Counted from the stretch's first letter, positions 46,080-56,694 are shown. The stretch is DNA of 64,000 nucleotides from Mesostigma viride (GCA_009746045.1 RPFO01000253.1:250001-314000), one strand, 5' to 3'. Made by a program: numbers and translations. The notes: generated by a model not told the origin, from the sequence alone.

Positions 46080-47663
46080 TGCAGGGCGCCACGCGAGCCA
46101 CGAGCGGACATGGCTGACGGCGGAGCTCAGAACTTTTGCGTCTGAGCCCCAAATTCAGTCGAAGATCACCTGCAACCGATGCGCCTTTTTTCTAGGCGCA
46201 TCTGCTACTATAATCGGTTACAGCTGTAACGCAGTAATGTGACCGGCCTGCAGCTATCACGCAAAATATGGCAAGCACCACGTCTTTCTAAGACAATCGC
46301 TTCGTCTTTCTAAGACGCACACACACTAATATTTTCTCATATAGCTATTCTGACGCAGTATTGTGACGAGCAAACGCTCCTCTACGCAACGCAGCCTGGC
46401 GGCTGCGCTCAGCCCTCACTGAAAATTCGTCAGCAGCCCCGGCTGCAGCTTTGCCCTCAGGCCCGGAAGGCAGCGGTGCCACTATAGGCAAGCACTGGTG
46501 GTTGCCCGAGCCCCCCCCCGGGCTTGCCTCGCCATCTGCATCGCCCGAGCCTGAACGCAGCCGCCCTGAGGAACCGCCCCCCGCGCCCTGGCAGCCGACT
46601 CTGGAATGCAAAGTCGACTTAATTGATGTCACCTCGGCCACATGGTGGACAACTGCTGTCAAGCCGACCCCAGCCGCTAACTAAGTTATGCACGCCCTGT
46701 TCGATCCACGGGTCGCGCACCTTGCTTCTTGCCCTGTGCCAGCACCTTAGCGTCCACGGTCGCCTCATTCCGCCTGGCCGCTTGGTAGACGGTGCTTACA
46801 CGCCGAAACTGCCCCGAGCAACTCCCTCGCCCCCGCCTTCAGCTCATCACCCTCTGCTCCCTCCTCGGGCGCTCTGTCGCCGAGATCTGGGCCGGCCTGT
46901 ACTTCCATCTCCGAAATCCGCTCCATCATGTCAACCGGGCCCTCGTGCAGCACGTGACACCCCTCGCCGCAGTCTGACTGATGTCGGGCGGCCATGGGCG
47001 GCACGCTGCCAGGCTGAGCTTCCCCTCCTCTCCGATCCACCACCACCGCCACCTCCAAGCCGCCTCGCCTTCACCGGCCGCCACCGCCACCGACGCCCTC
47101 ACTGCCTCTAGAGCTCCTCGATCGCCATCTGATGTCGACAAGCGCCTCCAGGACAATGCCATCGCCATCGAATGCCTGCAAAACACCGCAGGCATCACTG
47201 CCCTGGCAGGCGGCACGAAGGACATCGCCGCCCAGCCTGGCAGCCCCTCAGTGCTTGCCCGGCCGGCGATCAGTGCACCTCCCACCCAGACCTGGGCAGC
47301 CATGCTGATATGAACCACACCACTACTGCGCACCATCGGCCTCCCGGCGCCATCGCCGCCTGGGCCAGCTCAAGCCTAGCAGACGCTCGACCTCGGCGAG
47401 GAGGCCGAGCTCGACAAGCGCAGCCAACGTCATCGTCAAGTACTTCGACCAGCTGCAGGACGAGACCTGCATGCGAGACCCTTGCCATGGCGTTTGGGAT
47501 TCAACAAAATCCTTGATCCGGCCCCATGCATGGCTCTCACTGGTAAGGGCAAGCCGTGCATGGGCGCCCCCGGGGCCGGGTGACCCGCCTTCCCCCGGCC
47601 GCTCGTGGGGTAAGCGCATGGCTTGGCAAAACTCTGAAGGCATCATCCCTTGGGGGCACCATT
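46080..47663 (+). mobile_element. ORF1-only element B, copy 3 (decayed, 3' truncated)
   Basis: The 5' region has the hairpin GATGCGCC...GGCGCATC (46178-46203) and TATAATCGGTTACAGCTG. The body repeats the B ORF1 blocks DVDKRLQDNAIAIECLQNTA and GITALAGGTKDIAAQPG (47125-47240) with frameshifts. It stops at about 47663 without a 3' hairpin and abuts copy 4 in the opposite direction. Confidence 0.6.
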
Positions 47664-48750
47664 AATGGGCGCACATGCGCGTAGGCCACGTGCTACCTAG
47701 GCTAAGCCCAGTGACTAATCGACACTGGCTGTTATATATTCCCTAGACTGAGGTTGCTGGGGTGGCAGGAGGTGCCTGCCAGGGCTTGCACATGGTCAAC
47801 GTGGTTGACCGCCCCCTCCAGTATACCGGCTTATGATTCCCCCCTGCGCTCTGGGCGGAGCTGAAGGTAGGTCGGCCATAGCTCGCGTCGCCGTAGTTGC
47901 TGCTGGGCCAGGGTCAAGTCGTCATCAAACGTGTAGCGAGTGACTCCACGAGAGCTTCTTGCGGCATTCAAGGAACCGGACACTTATCCGGTATATGTAC
48001 GTGAGGAGCAGGCGGGGGCCGGGCGGCAGCCTTACCCCGCGCGCGGGGGAGGCGGACAGCCGACATCCGCAGCTCACCAGTGAGTTGCATGGGGGCAAAA
48101 AGGTCGCGCCTAAACGCCATGAGAAGCGTCTCCGAGGTCTCATCTACCGGCTGGTCGAAGTGCATGCTTGACTGTGACATTCTGGCTGCGCTTGTCGAGC
48201 TCGGCCTCCTCACGAAGGTGGAGTGCTTGTTGCTTGAGCTGTGCCGCGATGGTGGAGGTGGTGGAGGTGGTGTGGTGGCAAGTCCGCCTGGGCAGGTCTG
48301 GGTGGAAGGAGCATCGCTGGCCGGGCCAGCAGATATGCCGGCTGGGCAGCGATGTCCTTCACCGCCTGGGCGGTGAGGCCTGCGGTGTCTTGCAGGCACT
48401 CAACGGCGATGGCGTTGGCGTGGATGCGCTGGTCGATGTCGAGGAGCTGGGCCTTGATGTCGGCAGTGGAGGCGGAGGTGGCAGTGGAAAGGTGAGGGAT
48501 CTCAGTAGCCAGCGTGCCCCCCATTGCTGCCACGTGTGCAGCGAGGGGGTCACGTGCTGCTGGAGGGCTTCCGAAAGGATGGAACGGAGTGTGGGTGCGG
48601 AGATGGATGGCCGCAGCCCAGATCTTGCCATCAGAGCGCATGAGAATGGAGTTGAGGATGGTATGCTGGAGTTGGGGGCAGGCTTGCCCGAACAGAAAGT
48701 CTCGGCGCATGTTGGCAACGACTCGAAAACGCGGACAAGATAACGGCAGA
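47664..48750 (-). mobile_element. ORF1-only element B, copy 4 (inverted)
   Basis: On the minus strand it starts after a piece of repeat X (CTGCCGTTATCTTGTCCGCG, 48747-48728). An ORF1 frame begins at 48710 (MRRDFLFGQACPQL). DIDQRIHANAIAVECLQDTA, GLTAQAVKDIAAQPA and CNSLVSCGCRLSA-type pieces follow, then the C-terminal end and GGGCTTGCACATGGTCAACG. Copies 3 and 4 lie tail to tail. Confidence 0.6.
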
Positions 48751-48774
48751 GACTCGAGTGGACACGTGTGTAGT

Positions 48775-49050
48775 ACTCCTATACACACACAGATCTCGAA
48801 TGATTTATCTAGTGCAAAATCCGAATGGCTTGCATCACTCCCCGGAAAGGAGAACTTTTGCGGTTGGACTGTAGGTGTCAGCTGGCGATGCCTTAGGGCT
48901 TAGGATCAGGAGACGTCCGTCCTATAACTATAAGCATAAGTGGGTGCGAGAGGTCCCCAGTTCGATTCCGGCCTGGATTCATTTGCAGATCGGGTTTTCC
49001 GCGGACCGGCACTGAACGCAAATGGTTTTCACCTTTGCGGCGTGCCAAAT
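48775..49050 (+). mobile_element. tRNA-related SINE, copy 2
   Basis: Plus orientation, with GGTCCCCAGTTCGATTCCGG at 48953-48972. It shares ACACACAGATCTCGAATGAT and ATTTATCTAGTGCAAAATCC with copy 1. It appears to sit inside a repeat X copy whose parts lie on both sides (48728-48748 and 49051-49118, minus). Confidence 0.65.
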
Positions 49051-49118
49051 CAGAAGATAACGGCAGGCTCGAGCTATACCATGGTCCAGATTCTCCCGAT
49101 TTCTGGCCTGCGCTGGTT
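49051..49118 (-). repeat. Repeat X fragment
   Basis: Minus strand: ACCAGCGCAGGCCAGAAATC, GGGAGAATCTGGACCATGG, GCTCGAGCCTGCCGTTATCT. Confidence 0.7.
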
Positions 49119-49550
49119 ATAAATTAAATTAAATTAAATTAAATTAAATTAAATTAAATTAAATTAAATTAAATTAAATTAAATTAAATTAAATTATAAA
49201 ATTATAACATGACTCCGTTGGGATGAGATCATGTATTCCCTTGCTGGCTGGATGGAAGTGGGCAAAGGCGCAAAGCCGCGAAACCGAACTAAGCTAACTC
49301 TAAGCTAATCTAATCTAGAAAACCCTAACTGCTCTACTCAGCAAAGCGCCCCTTCCTCTTGGGGGGGGGAGGGGGATTGCCCACAGGGGCTGGCGTGTGA
49401 GCCTGAACAATCATCTTCCACCTCTTCTTGTTCTGCATGCATAGCAGTCCAAGCAAGAGAGAGGGAGTGAATGCGGTGTTCAAACGGAGCTGGTCAAGTC
49501 TCCTTGATATGATGACGAAAAGCAAGTGCAGTAGCTCCTCAACCAAGCTC
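49119..49550 (-). mobile_element. LINE D solo 3' end
   Basis: On the minus strand the frame ends CMQNKKRWKMIVQAHTPAPV, then PPPPPKRKGRFAE and stop (49334). A hairpin follows (49232-49207), and the tail is about 15 AATTT units (49117-49195). It is the same end as 50820-50945 and 51085-51225, with more changes. Confidence 0.75.
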
Positions 49551-49603
49551 GGGGGAGCCTACGTCGCATGTCCCTCGGTTTGTTAGTTAGTAGGCATTAG
49601 ATA

Positions 49604-49742
49604 GATGCGATAGACTGGTAGGATTGTTTGTCCAACCCTTCCTCCCTCCCGAGCCGTTCGCCCGTCCGTCCATCCATTGGGTTTAATGTTGCGTGACTCC
49701 CCAACGGGAGCACGTGCTTCATTCATTCATTAATTAATAGCA
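49604..49742 (+). repeat. Composite repeat end: GGTAGGATTG motif, CC-rich units, type I hairpin
   Basis: ATAGACTGGTAGGATTG, then CCTTCC/CCGTCCAT-type units, then the hairpin GCGTGACTCCCCAACGGGAG (49688-49714) and an ATTC/TTAA tail. The same order is found at 1990-2510 (plus) and 61484-61545 (minus). Confidence 0.65.
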
Positions 49743-50945
49743 TCCATGGTCCGGATGTGGCAAGGTTGTGTCCTGTCCCCATACCTGTTCATTATTGTCG
49801 TGGATCACGTCATGCGCCAGGCACGTGCGCGCTTTACTGCTCTTAAGGGGTTCGAGCCAGGCTTGGACATCCTTAACGTGAAAGAGCACGGCGGGGTCAG
49901 ACCTGGTTACCGCCTTGCCGACCTGATTTATGCGGATGATACCACCCTCATCGAGCGCCCCGAGCACATTCAGACCTGGCTGGACTGCCTGGGCCTGGAG
50001 GCGCGGGCGGTGGGGCTGGAGATTAGTGTCAAAACTGAGGCGATGGTGATAGGGGCATCCAGTAAACCACCGCTGCCGCGCCTGCTCGACGGGACGGAGG
50101 TCCCGTTCCGCGACCGCTTCAAGCTGTTGGGGAGCTGGCTTCCTGACACCGCCGACGATGTGGACATCCGCATCGGCCTTGCCTGGGCCAAGCTCCGTTC
50201 GCTCACACCTTACTGGCGCTCGAAGGGCCTGGACGGGCACCGCAAGCGCATGCTCTTCAAGGTCCTCGTCCTCACGGTGCTCACGTATGGCGCCGAGGCG
50301 TGGACCCTCCCACCCAAACTGGCAGCTCGGCTCGACGGCACAGTTTACAGGATGCTCCGGCAGGTCCTCAACGTAGGTTTTTCCGAGCGTCCGTCATCAG
50401 AGTCTTTGTATCATGGCATGCCTCGTGTTTCGGACGAGATTAGGCAGCGTAGGATAGCATTTGTAGGACACCTTGCCCGCACCAGCCAGGCCGACACCAC
50501 CCTTGGTCTGGCCGGCCCCCAGCGGCTTGGCCAGCCAGGGCGGCACATTCTGACCTGGCCTGGCCCCGCGGACATTCCCAAAAGGGTAGGGAAACCTGTC
50601 ACCAACTATTCTGATCAGGCACTCCGCAAAGGTGAAAACCAACTATGTTCAGATGTTGCTGGACGACCTAGTGGTCCCAGCCCAGTTTGAGCACCGCATC
50701 CACTCTCTCTCCCGTCTTTGGACTGCCATGCAGGACAAGACGCGGTGGAAGAAGATTGTCAAGGCGTACACGCCCGACCCTGTGGGCAAGCCACCTCCCC
50801 CCAAGCGGAGGAGGCGTTTTGATGAGTAGTGTAGTTAGGATTTTCTAGATAGAGTTAGGATAGTTCGATCACGCGGCTTCCTCCATCCCATCCATCATGC
50901 AATATGTGCTACATGACCTCCCCACGGAGGCATGTTATAATTTAA
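49743..50945 (+). mobile_element. LINE D, 5'-truncated reverse transcriptase to 3' end
   Basis: The first frame (49746-50690) starts in RT motif B (WQGCVLSPYLFIIVVD), holds motif C DLIYADDTTLIERPEH, LLGSWLPDTADD, VLTVLTYGAEAWTL and IRQRRIAFVGHLAR, and shifts near 50640. The second frame ends TAMQDKTRWKKIVKAY, then PPPPKRRRRFDE and a stop at 50827-50829. The 3' region ends in the hairpin 50911-50935 (CATGACCTCC-CCAC-GGAGGCATG) and TTTAA units. The 5' break in motif B is typical of incomplete reverse transcription. Confidence 0.85.
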
Positions 50946-50959
50946 TTTAATTTAATTTT

Positions 50960-51230
50960 TAATCCACTCTCTCTCCCGTCTTTGGACTGCCATGCAGGAC
51001 AAGACGCGGTGGAAGAAGATTGTCAAGGCGCACACGCCCGACCCTGTGGGCAAGCCACCTCCCCCCAAGCGGCGGAGGCGTTTTGATGAGTAGCGTAGTT
51101 AGAATTTTCTAGATAGCTTAGAGTTAGGATAGTTCGATCACGCGGCTCCCTCCACCCCATCCATCATGGAATATGTGCTACATGACCTCCCCACGGAGGC
51201 ATGTTATAATTTAATTTAATTTAATTTTAA
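50960..51230 (+). mobile_element. LINE D solo 3' end, tandem copy
   Basis: Starts at ATCCACTCTCTCTCCCGTCT and repeats 50695-50960 almost base for base, through stop, hairpin (51180-51204) and TTTAA tail. A second, very short insertion directly behind the first. Confidence 0.85.
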
Positions 51231-51290
51231 TGGTCCGGATTCTCCAGATTTTGGTCTGCGCCGGTTGTCTCATTGATACAACAATAATAA
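51231..51290 (-). repeat. Repeat X fragment
   Basis: Minus strand: TATCAATGAGACAACCGGCG, CAGACCAAAATCTGGAGAAT, CCGGACCA. Confidence 0.6.
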
Positions 51291-51295
51291 TAGTA

Positions 51296-51532
51296 TAATC
51301 TGATCAGACACTCCGCAAAGGTGAAAACCATTTGCGTTCAGTGCCGGGCCGCGGAAAACGCGGAAAAACGCGATCTGCAAATGAATCCGACCGGAATCGA
51401 ACTGGGGACCTCTCGCACCAATTTTGCCGACTATAGGACGGACGTCTCCGGTTACCATGGCATCGCCAACTTACACCTACAGTCATCCGCAAAAGTTCTC
51501 CTGTCCGGGGAGTGATGCAAGCCTTTCGGTAT
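51296..51532 (-). mobile_element. tRNA-related SINE, copy 3
   Basis: Minus strand contains GTCCCCAGTTCGATTCCGGT and the conserved end AACGCAAATGGTTTTCACC. Its last part, GGTGAAAACCA to CTGATCAG, also matches the LINE D coding sequence at 50608-50640. It has a small internal duplication (GCGGAAAAACGC). Confidence 0.65.
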
Positions 51533-53022
51533 AATGGTCTAAAAATATGACAAAGAAATATGTACAGAAAAATCGGTAAAGGCAGCTAGGATCACGCATG
51601 TACAAATCGCTGCAGACAGCAGCACCGAAACTTGTGGCAGTTTAGTGAAGCCAACCACGAAAGCAGCCAGGCTGCCTTACTGAAGAGAATATTGGTTGTC
51701 ACCACCGAGCCCATCGATGCACAGGTGGCAAGCAACTACGCGCACAAGCCAGATATCAGGGGCAGTTATGCCGGAGCTGTAACCTGGCTGCGCATGAATC
51801 GGTAACACGAGCTCGGTAGGGATATTTCTGTACAAAGGACAAAAAGCGCATAGGGCCGGGCACGGAAAAATTGTGAAAAATCCCGCACGGCCCTACTAGC
51901 GTAATATACAGCCGGAGAGCCATGACATCCCACTCCGGAATGTACACAGGTCAGACAGCGTCTGCTGTCATGTGGGTGGCAGCACCCTGTCCCCTGAACT
52001 GCACCCTGTCACCCGCAACCGGAGCAAGCTGTGGAGACACAACAACCTGCCTGGCGGATGTGACGTGGCTAAGATTGCCCGCAACGATGCAAGGCACAAA
52101 ATTGGAAAGATAGAATACATCCTGGTTTCGCCACCATAAAAAGAGCCCAGTCTGATAGCGGCCAACGGCGGCTAGAACTACCCGTACATGGTCACCATCC
52201 AACAATAATCGACAGGCACAGGGGGCGGCCTGCAGCCCGTGGTTGAGGACATCCGCGGCTCAAATACAGCCAGGCAGGCACTCCTGGGAAATTGCGACCG
52301 CGGGCCAGCTAAGTTGCTGGCAGTACCGCACGGTTGCTTCACGCCAGATATGCAGTTCACGAGTCACTCAGTCTGCCTCGAAAGCTGGCGGAATGCAGGA
52401 GAAAGCTCCTCATATACACCGCACGCAGCCACGGTGAAATGCTCAGGACGCAAATTAAACGTGCACATCCCGGCCACTGAGCGAGCAAAATATGTACAAT
52501 TACGGAACAAATATGCCGCCTTGACGTCTTCGAAGAATAACGAAGTTAACGACCGGGCCGCACGACCGCAGGGCCATCAACAATACATTGTTTCGGCTTC
52601 AGCGCATCGATCTCGAGGTAGTCCACTTGTAAACAGTCGTGGACAGCCCACCGCCTTTCAGGCCGGCGCGTATCCCGTGTTGAACGTGGCGTCAAGCCTG
52701 ACGACGCTTGCCGCGGCAAAAGATGAGCGTGCAGCTGAGAAGGGGTCGTTGGGTTCGAACAGAACGGACTTGAGGGCAAGTCCAGTCCAGCCTGCAACTG
52801 CCCTGCGTTGGCTGGGCTGTTAAATAGAATCGACAACGAGCAGGAATACTGCACGTTCATTTTTATTTGAAATAATTTCAACAATCTCGTGGAAGAATTA
52901 TGCGAGAGCTTCCAGTGCCGCTGTGCTCAGGTGTTTACCATGAGCCCTAGCGTAGTCGCGTAAAATGAAGTCCTGCACAACGTCGTGTCGTGAGTCGCGG
53001 ACCTCTCCGCGCATATTTATCT
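51533..53022. other. Region without recognisable gene; two open frames noted
   Basis: A plus frame at 52239-52823 (194 residues, starting MVEDIRGSNTARQALL) is the longest, but overlaps an antisense frame and has no known motif. On the minus strand the stretch ending at 52898 reads DVVQDFILRDYARAHGKHLS, TAALEALA, stop, which looks protein-like and could be a last exon. A Cys-rich plus-strand piece (CPLNCTLSPATGASCGDTTT) lies at 51985-52045. None can be named. Confidence 0.3.
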
Positions 53023-53215
53023 GGCGGAGCCAATTTTCGGAAGAACCGTTAGGTTCGCCAGAATTGGCGAAGCTTATAAGGCCGTACACGTGAGAAAACA
53101 TAGGAATAGGGGATGAAAATCCGTCAATCCATCCATCCATACATACATACATCCACCGAATTTGTCCCGAATTTGCAAGCATAAGGGTGAGGTTCTTCCG
53201 AAAATTGGCTCCGCC
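53023..53215. mobile_element. MITE-like element with perfect 25-bp terminal inverted repeats
   Basis: GGCGGAGCCAATTTTCGGAA continues GAACC at 53023-53047, with its exact complement at 53191-53215; the total length is 193 bp. The interior includes short CCAT and ACAT runs (53129-53155). No clear target duplication can be read at the edges. The interior has no gene. Confidence 0.7.
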
Positions 53216-54474
53216 GTAGAGTTTCAACGGGCAAGTTGCAAACACGCACGTTACTTGATATGTCGACTGTCTAAGTGCCGACTGCCTGGTAAAAGATCTT
53301 TCGCGGTTGGTACGGCTGACATGCGTTTGCGGCGAGCACCAGCGCAGATTAATCCAGTGAATCCGCTGCCCTCCAATTCGCCTTGCGTGCACGGTTAACC
53401 TTAACCCACATGCAGCAGTCAATGCGTGTCAGCATTCCGAGTCCAGCAGTAAAGCCCCTGTGTTCAGCCTGTTTCAAGCGCATGTCACGTGTACAAGCGC
53501 ATGTCACAGTGGGTTGAGTTGAGTTTATTCCCGCCCCGGTGGTCCGACATAGGGGATCCAGTTATTAGTAGAGGATCCGGTTATTAATAGTGGATCCATA
53601 GGCTGGTCCGGCCATGTCACGTTTACAATCCAGCGCAAGTCGAACCAAGATCCTGACTTGGCTCGGCGAAAAGCCAACACCTGGGATTTGGGAATTCAGC
53701 TGGAGATTTGCTGTAAAAAGCATATAGTAGCTGGACCAGCTGGAGAGCTTGCTGGAGAGCATCATTAGAGAGTTTTTGCAGAAGCTTTACTGTAGCTTTG
53801 GCAGGTCGTTTCTACGGACGCCAGATAAAGATACGGATAACCGTTTTTTGGTGACGCATGCATACGGATCCTTGTTCTGTCTGATCAGACGCCGCGATGG
53901 CTTCCGGATGAAGGCAGGTCGCTGTCGGAAATGGCCAAAAATTACAAATGCGCGCGGGCGTGCAAGCTAGGTCGCATATATACGTAATCGCCAGTGCGGA
54001 GTTGCGGCGTCGAGGAAGAGACCGCCACAACCTGTGCTTGCGCATGCCGCCGGTCGCGTAGTGGAAACATGACTTACCCTAACATCTCGAAGGGCGTGGC
54101 CCGCTTATTGCGCGGATGCAGCGCAATGGTGCATTTTTTCTGCTACTTTGGGCCTTGAAATTTTCCACACGAATTTTTAGTCTGGGCACCCCGACAATCA
54201 CCGCCGCCTCCTACCGCAGGATCGGGTCAGAGGGCTTGCTAGCGTCAATCAGCCTCTGCATGTCCATTCATTAGAGCACCTCCGTCTCTACTCAGATTAC
54301 GGGCACTGATATTGCATAATATATATAAGTTAGCTTGGGCCAGCACTCTGCAGTCCCATGATGAGCACCCGACGATGCCCTCTACAGTCCGAACGTACCG
54401 TCTTTGTCTCTGCTGCCCGGCATGTACGTGCGGCGTGGGCAGCAAAAACAACGTCTACAACCGTCTTTGTTCTT
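53216..54474. other. Spacer without recognisable gene
   Basis: GTTGAGTTGAGTTTATTCCC (53513-53532) is the complement of a motif at 55401-55425. GGATCCAGTTATTAGTAGA-type near-repeats lie at 53554-53597. Several open frames of 60-80 residues overlap on both strands and have no motif. Confidence 0.4.
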
Positions 54475-54900
54475 GTATCAAGGAGACAACCATGAGCGCA
54501 GGCCAGAAATCGGCGGGGAGAATCCGGACCATGGTAGCTCGAGCCTGCCGTTATCTTGTCCGCGTGTTCGAGTCGTTCAGGCCGGGATGATGAATATGAA
54601 TGGTGATGGAAATGTGTAGCCTTGTGCATTGAAATTATGGTTGGCTTACGAGTAGAGCGACTAGTAGGTGACCTAGACGGTGGGGCCGGAAACATCTTCT
54701 TGATCAGGGCGTGTGTTTCGAGCCTAACTGGCCGGGAGTGTCTAGTGTCTTTGTTCTTGTATGTTTGTGATGGCACTGGGATGGCATGCTCATGTTCCGT
54801 GTCTTGGCCCTCTGCCGTTTGGCCAAATCTCTGGTGCCCATGTCCGGCGCCGGCGTGGGCAACAACAACAACTACTAGTACTACAACAACCGTCTTCGAG
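54475..54900 (+). repeat. Dispersed repeat X, copy 3, with flanking near-duplication
   Basis: 54475-54750 matches X copy 2. The sequence before it (GTCTTTGTTCTTGTAT, GGCAGCAAAAACAAC, 54405-54480) is similar to the sequence after it (54745-54900, GTCTTTGTTCTTGTATG, GGGCAACAACAACAACTACT), as if X lay within a duplicated host or repeat segment. Confidence 0.7.
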
Positions 54901-54954
54901 TCATGAGTCTAGATTTATGTATCTGGCAGCTCGCGACAATCCCGGAGCGAGTGT

Positions 54955-55510
54955 GCACTCCCCCCCCCCCCTGGGGTTGGGGGGTTGGGGGGGTCTGACA
55001 CCGGCCGTCCCCCCCCCCGGCCTCGATGGGGCGGCCCGGGTCGAGGAGGTGGAGGGGTCTCAACCCACCCCTACCTCTCCGCCTCTACCAAGGGGGGGGA
55101 GGGGGTTGCCACCAACCCCAACCCCCAAAATTTCCCTCGCGCTGTACGGCTCCAGAAAGGGGGCAGGAGGGGGGGGGGTGTTCTCAAACCGCCCCTGGCT
55201 ACCCCTCAACACGTACGGTACTGTACACCCCTAGTCCCACGTTTAAGAATTCCAGCATTAAGATCTTGAGACCCTGGATTTGACCTCTACTAGTAGTAGA
55301 ATAGTAGTAGAATGTAGTAGAACTTAGTAGAATCGAATCATAGTAGTAAGATTCTTTAAGATCGTGAGCCCTGGATTGGCCGGACCCCAATCTTAAACGG
55401 CGCGGGAATAAACTCAACTCAACTCAACTCAAATCTTAAACGTGGAGCCAGGGGTGTACTAGGGGGGGGTGGGGGTTCGGACCCCCCCCCTCCCCAGTGC
55501 ACACTCTCTC
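54955..55510. repeat. G/C-run-rich stretch with inverted GATCTTAA repeat
   Basis: Runs of 8-12 C or G at 54959, 55010, 55090, 55167, 55460 and 55484, TAG-triplet-rich DNA at 55290-55345, and AAGATCTTGAGACCCTGGAT (55260-55279), which is the inverse of part of 5700-5740. ACTCAACTCAACTCAACTCA repeats at 55411-55432. The open frames here come from the low-complexity DNA. Confidence 0.6.
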
Positions 55511-55755
55511 CGGAAAGAGCCAGCTATGGTAATTTACTGAACCTTCAGAACAAAACACTTGACTGCAACTTCTCCTGTACCCGGTTCCCGCACGTGGTAA
55601 TCGGTAGTTTTAGGTATAATTAGGTAACTTTTTCGTCTTGAAGGGCAGCCCGTGCTTGCAGCAATCTCTGGCCATGATCGAGGCGTACGCGTAATGTATG
55701 GTGCGCACAGGGTACACACACTAGAATTCCCAAAATAGTACATTACGTTGACAAA

Positions 55756-56694
55756 ATGCCTACACATGCTTGTTCACATTCCTTTACCTGGCGCGGAGCT
55801 GCAACTCGGCTGGACCTGCGAGAAACTACCAGCCCCATAATCCCGTTGCCTTCAGAACAAAGGAGAACCTCACATCGCGTTAGCAAAATTTGCCTGAAGC
55901 CTCGCTTTTCTAGCAGATTGACGGAGTGCCCGCCGAAATGCACCACGAACCTAGATGCTACACTGCAACAGCGCGCGTTGACGGTATGTAGCAGTAGCGA
56001 GCTCTCCGTTGCTGTATCGAGCAACAGCAAGGCTGTCAAGGTGAAAGTGTGCGGCGTCACCAGCCCCGAGGATGCCGCCCTCGCAACGAAAGAGGGCGCA
56101 TTTTTCGTCGGCATGATCTTGTGGCCACGCGCGAAACGAAGCGTCTCCCAGGCCGTCGCCAGTGAGATCGCCAAGGTTGCGCGGGCGGGGGGTGCGGAGC
56201 CGGTGGCCGTGTTCGTCGACGAGGACGCGGACGCTATCATGAGCGTGTGCACGGCGACCACGGTGCGCGTGGCGCAGCTTCACGGTGAACCCGCTCGGGC
56301 CTCGCTACCCAAACTGTTGAAGAGCGGTCTATCACTCATTTACGTGATGCATGCAGACAAGGACGGCCGTATTCTGACACCCGTGCCCGAGGAGCTGGCG
56401 TCCGCATCCCGTGAAGGCCGCCCTCTGGTAGACTGGCTCCTGATTGACGGCGCCGTAGGAGGCAGCGGTGAGAGCTATGACTGGCGGAACCTGCAGCCCC
56501 CTGTGGGTATCAGCAAGAATGGGTGGCTGTTGGCCGGGGGCCTGAACCCATCCAACGTTGCGTTAGCGGCCAGCATTGCCAAACCAGACGTGGTGGATGT
56601 CTCCAGTGGGGTCGCTGGGCCGGATGGCGTGCGCAAGGACCCTGCCCGCATCGTGGCCTTCTTTGACGCCGTGCGAGGAACATCCCCTGCCTGA
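55756..56694 (+). CDS. PAI: Phosphoribosylanthranilate isomerase, likely plastid-targeted
   Basis: Single exon, 312 residues. It isomerises N-(5'-phosphoribosyl)anthranilate to the ribulosyl form, step three of tryptophan synthesis from chorismate. The TIM-barrel family (TrpF) blocks are all visible: VKVCGVTSPEDA at about residue 96 with the catalytic Cys, FFVGMILWPRAKRSVS, RVAQLHGEPARAS, LLIDGAVGGSGESYDW with the catalytic Asp, GWLLAGGLNPSNV, and VVDVSSGVAGPDGVRKDPAR. The bacterial enzyme starts near residue 93, so the first 90 or so residues, rich in Ser, Thr and Arg, fit a plastid transit peptide as in plants. Later Met codons are internal to conserved parts, so the first ATG at 55756 is preferred. 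No intron is needed. Neighbouring genes are unrelated. Confidence 0.92.
   Translation: MPTHACSHSFTWRGAATRLDLRETTSPIIPLPSEQRRTSHRVSKICLKPRFSSRLTECPPKCTTNLDATLQQRALTVCSSSELSVAVSSNSKAVKVKVCGVTSPEDAALATKEGAFFVGMILWPRAKRSVSQAVASEIAKVARAGGAEPVAVFVDEDADAIMSVCTATTVRVAQLHGEPARASLPKLLKSGLSLIYVMHADKDGRILTPVPEELASASREGRPLVDWLLIDGAVGGSGESYDWRNLQPPVGISKNGWLLAGGLNPSNVALAASIAKPDVVDVSSGVAGPDGVRKDPARIVAFFDAVRGTSPA

Noticed and set aside
54761-55283. Pro/Gly-rich frames at 54.8-55.3 kb
   Set aside because: They run through long C and G tracts and frames overlap; low complexity explains them.
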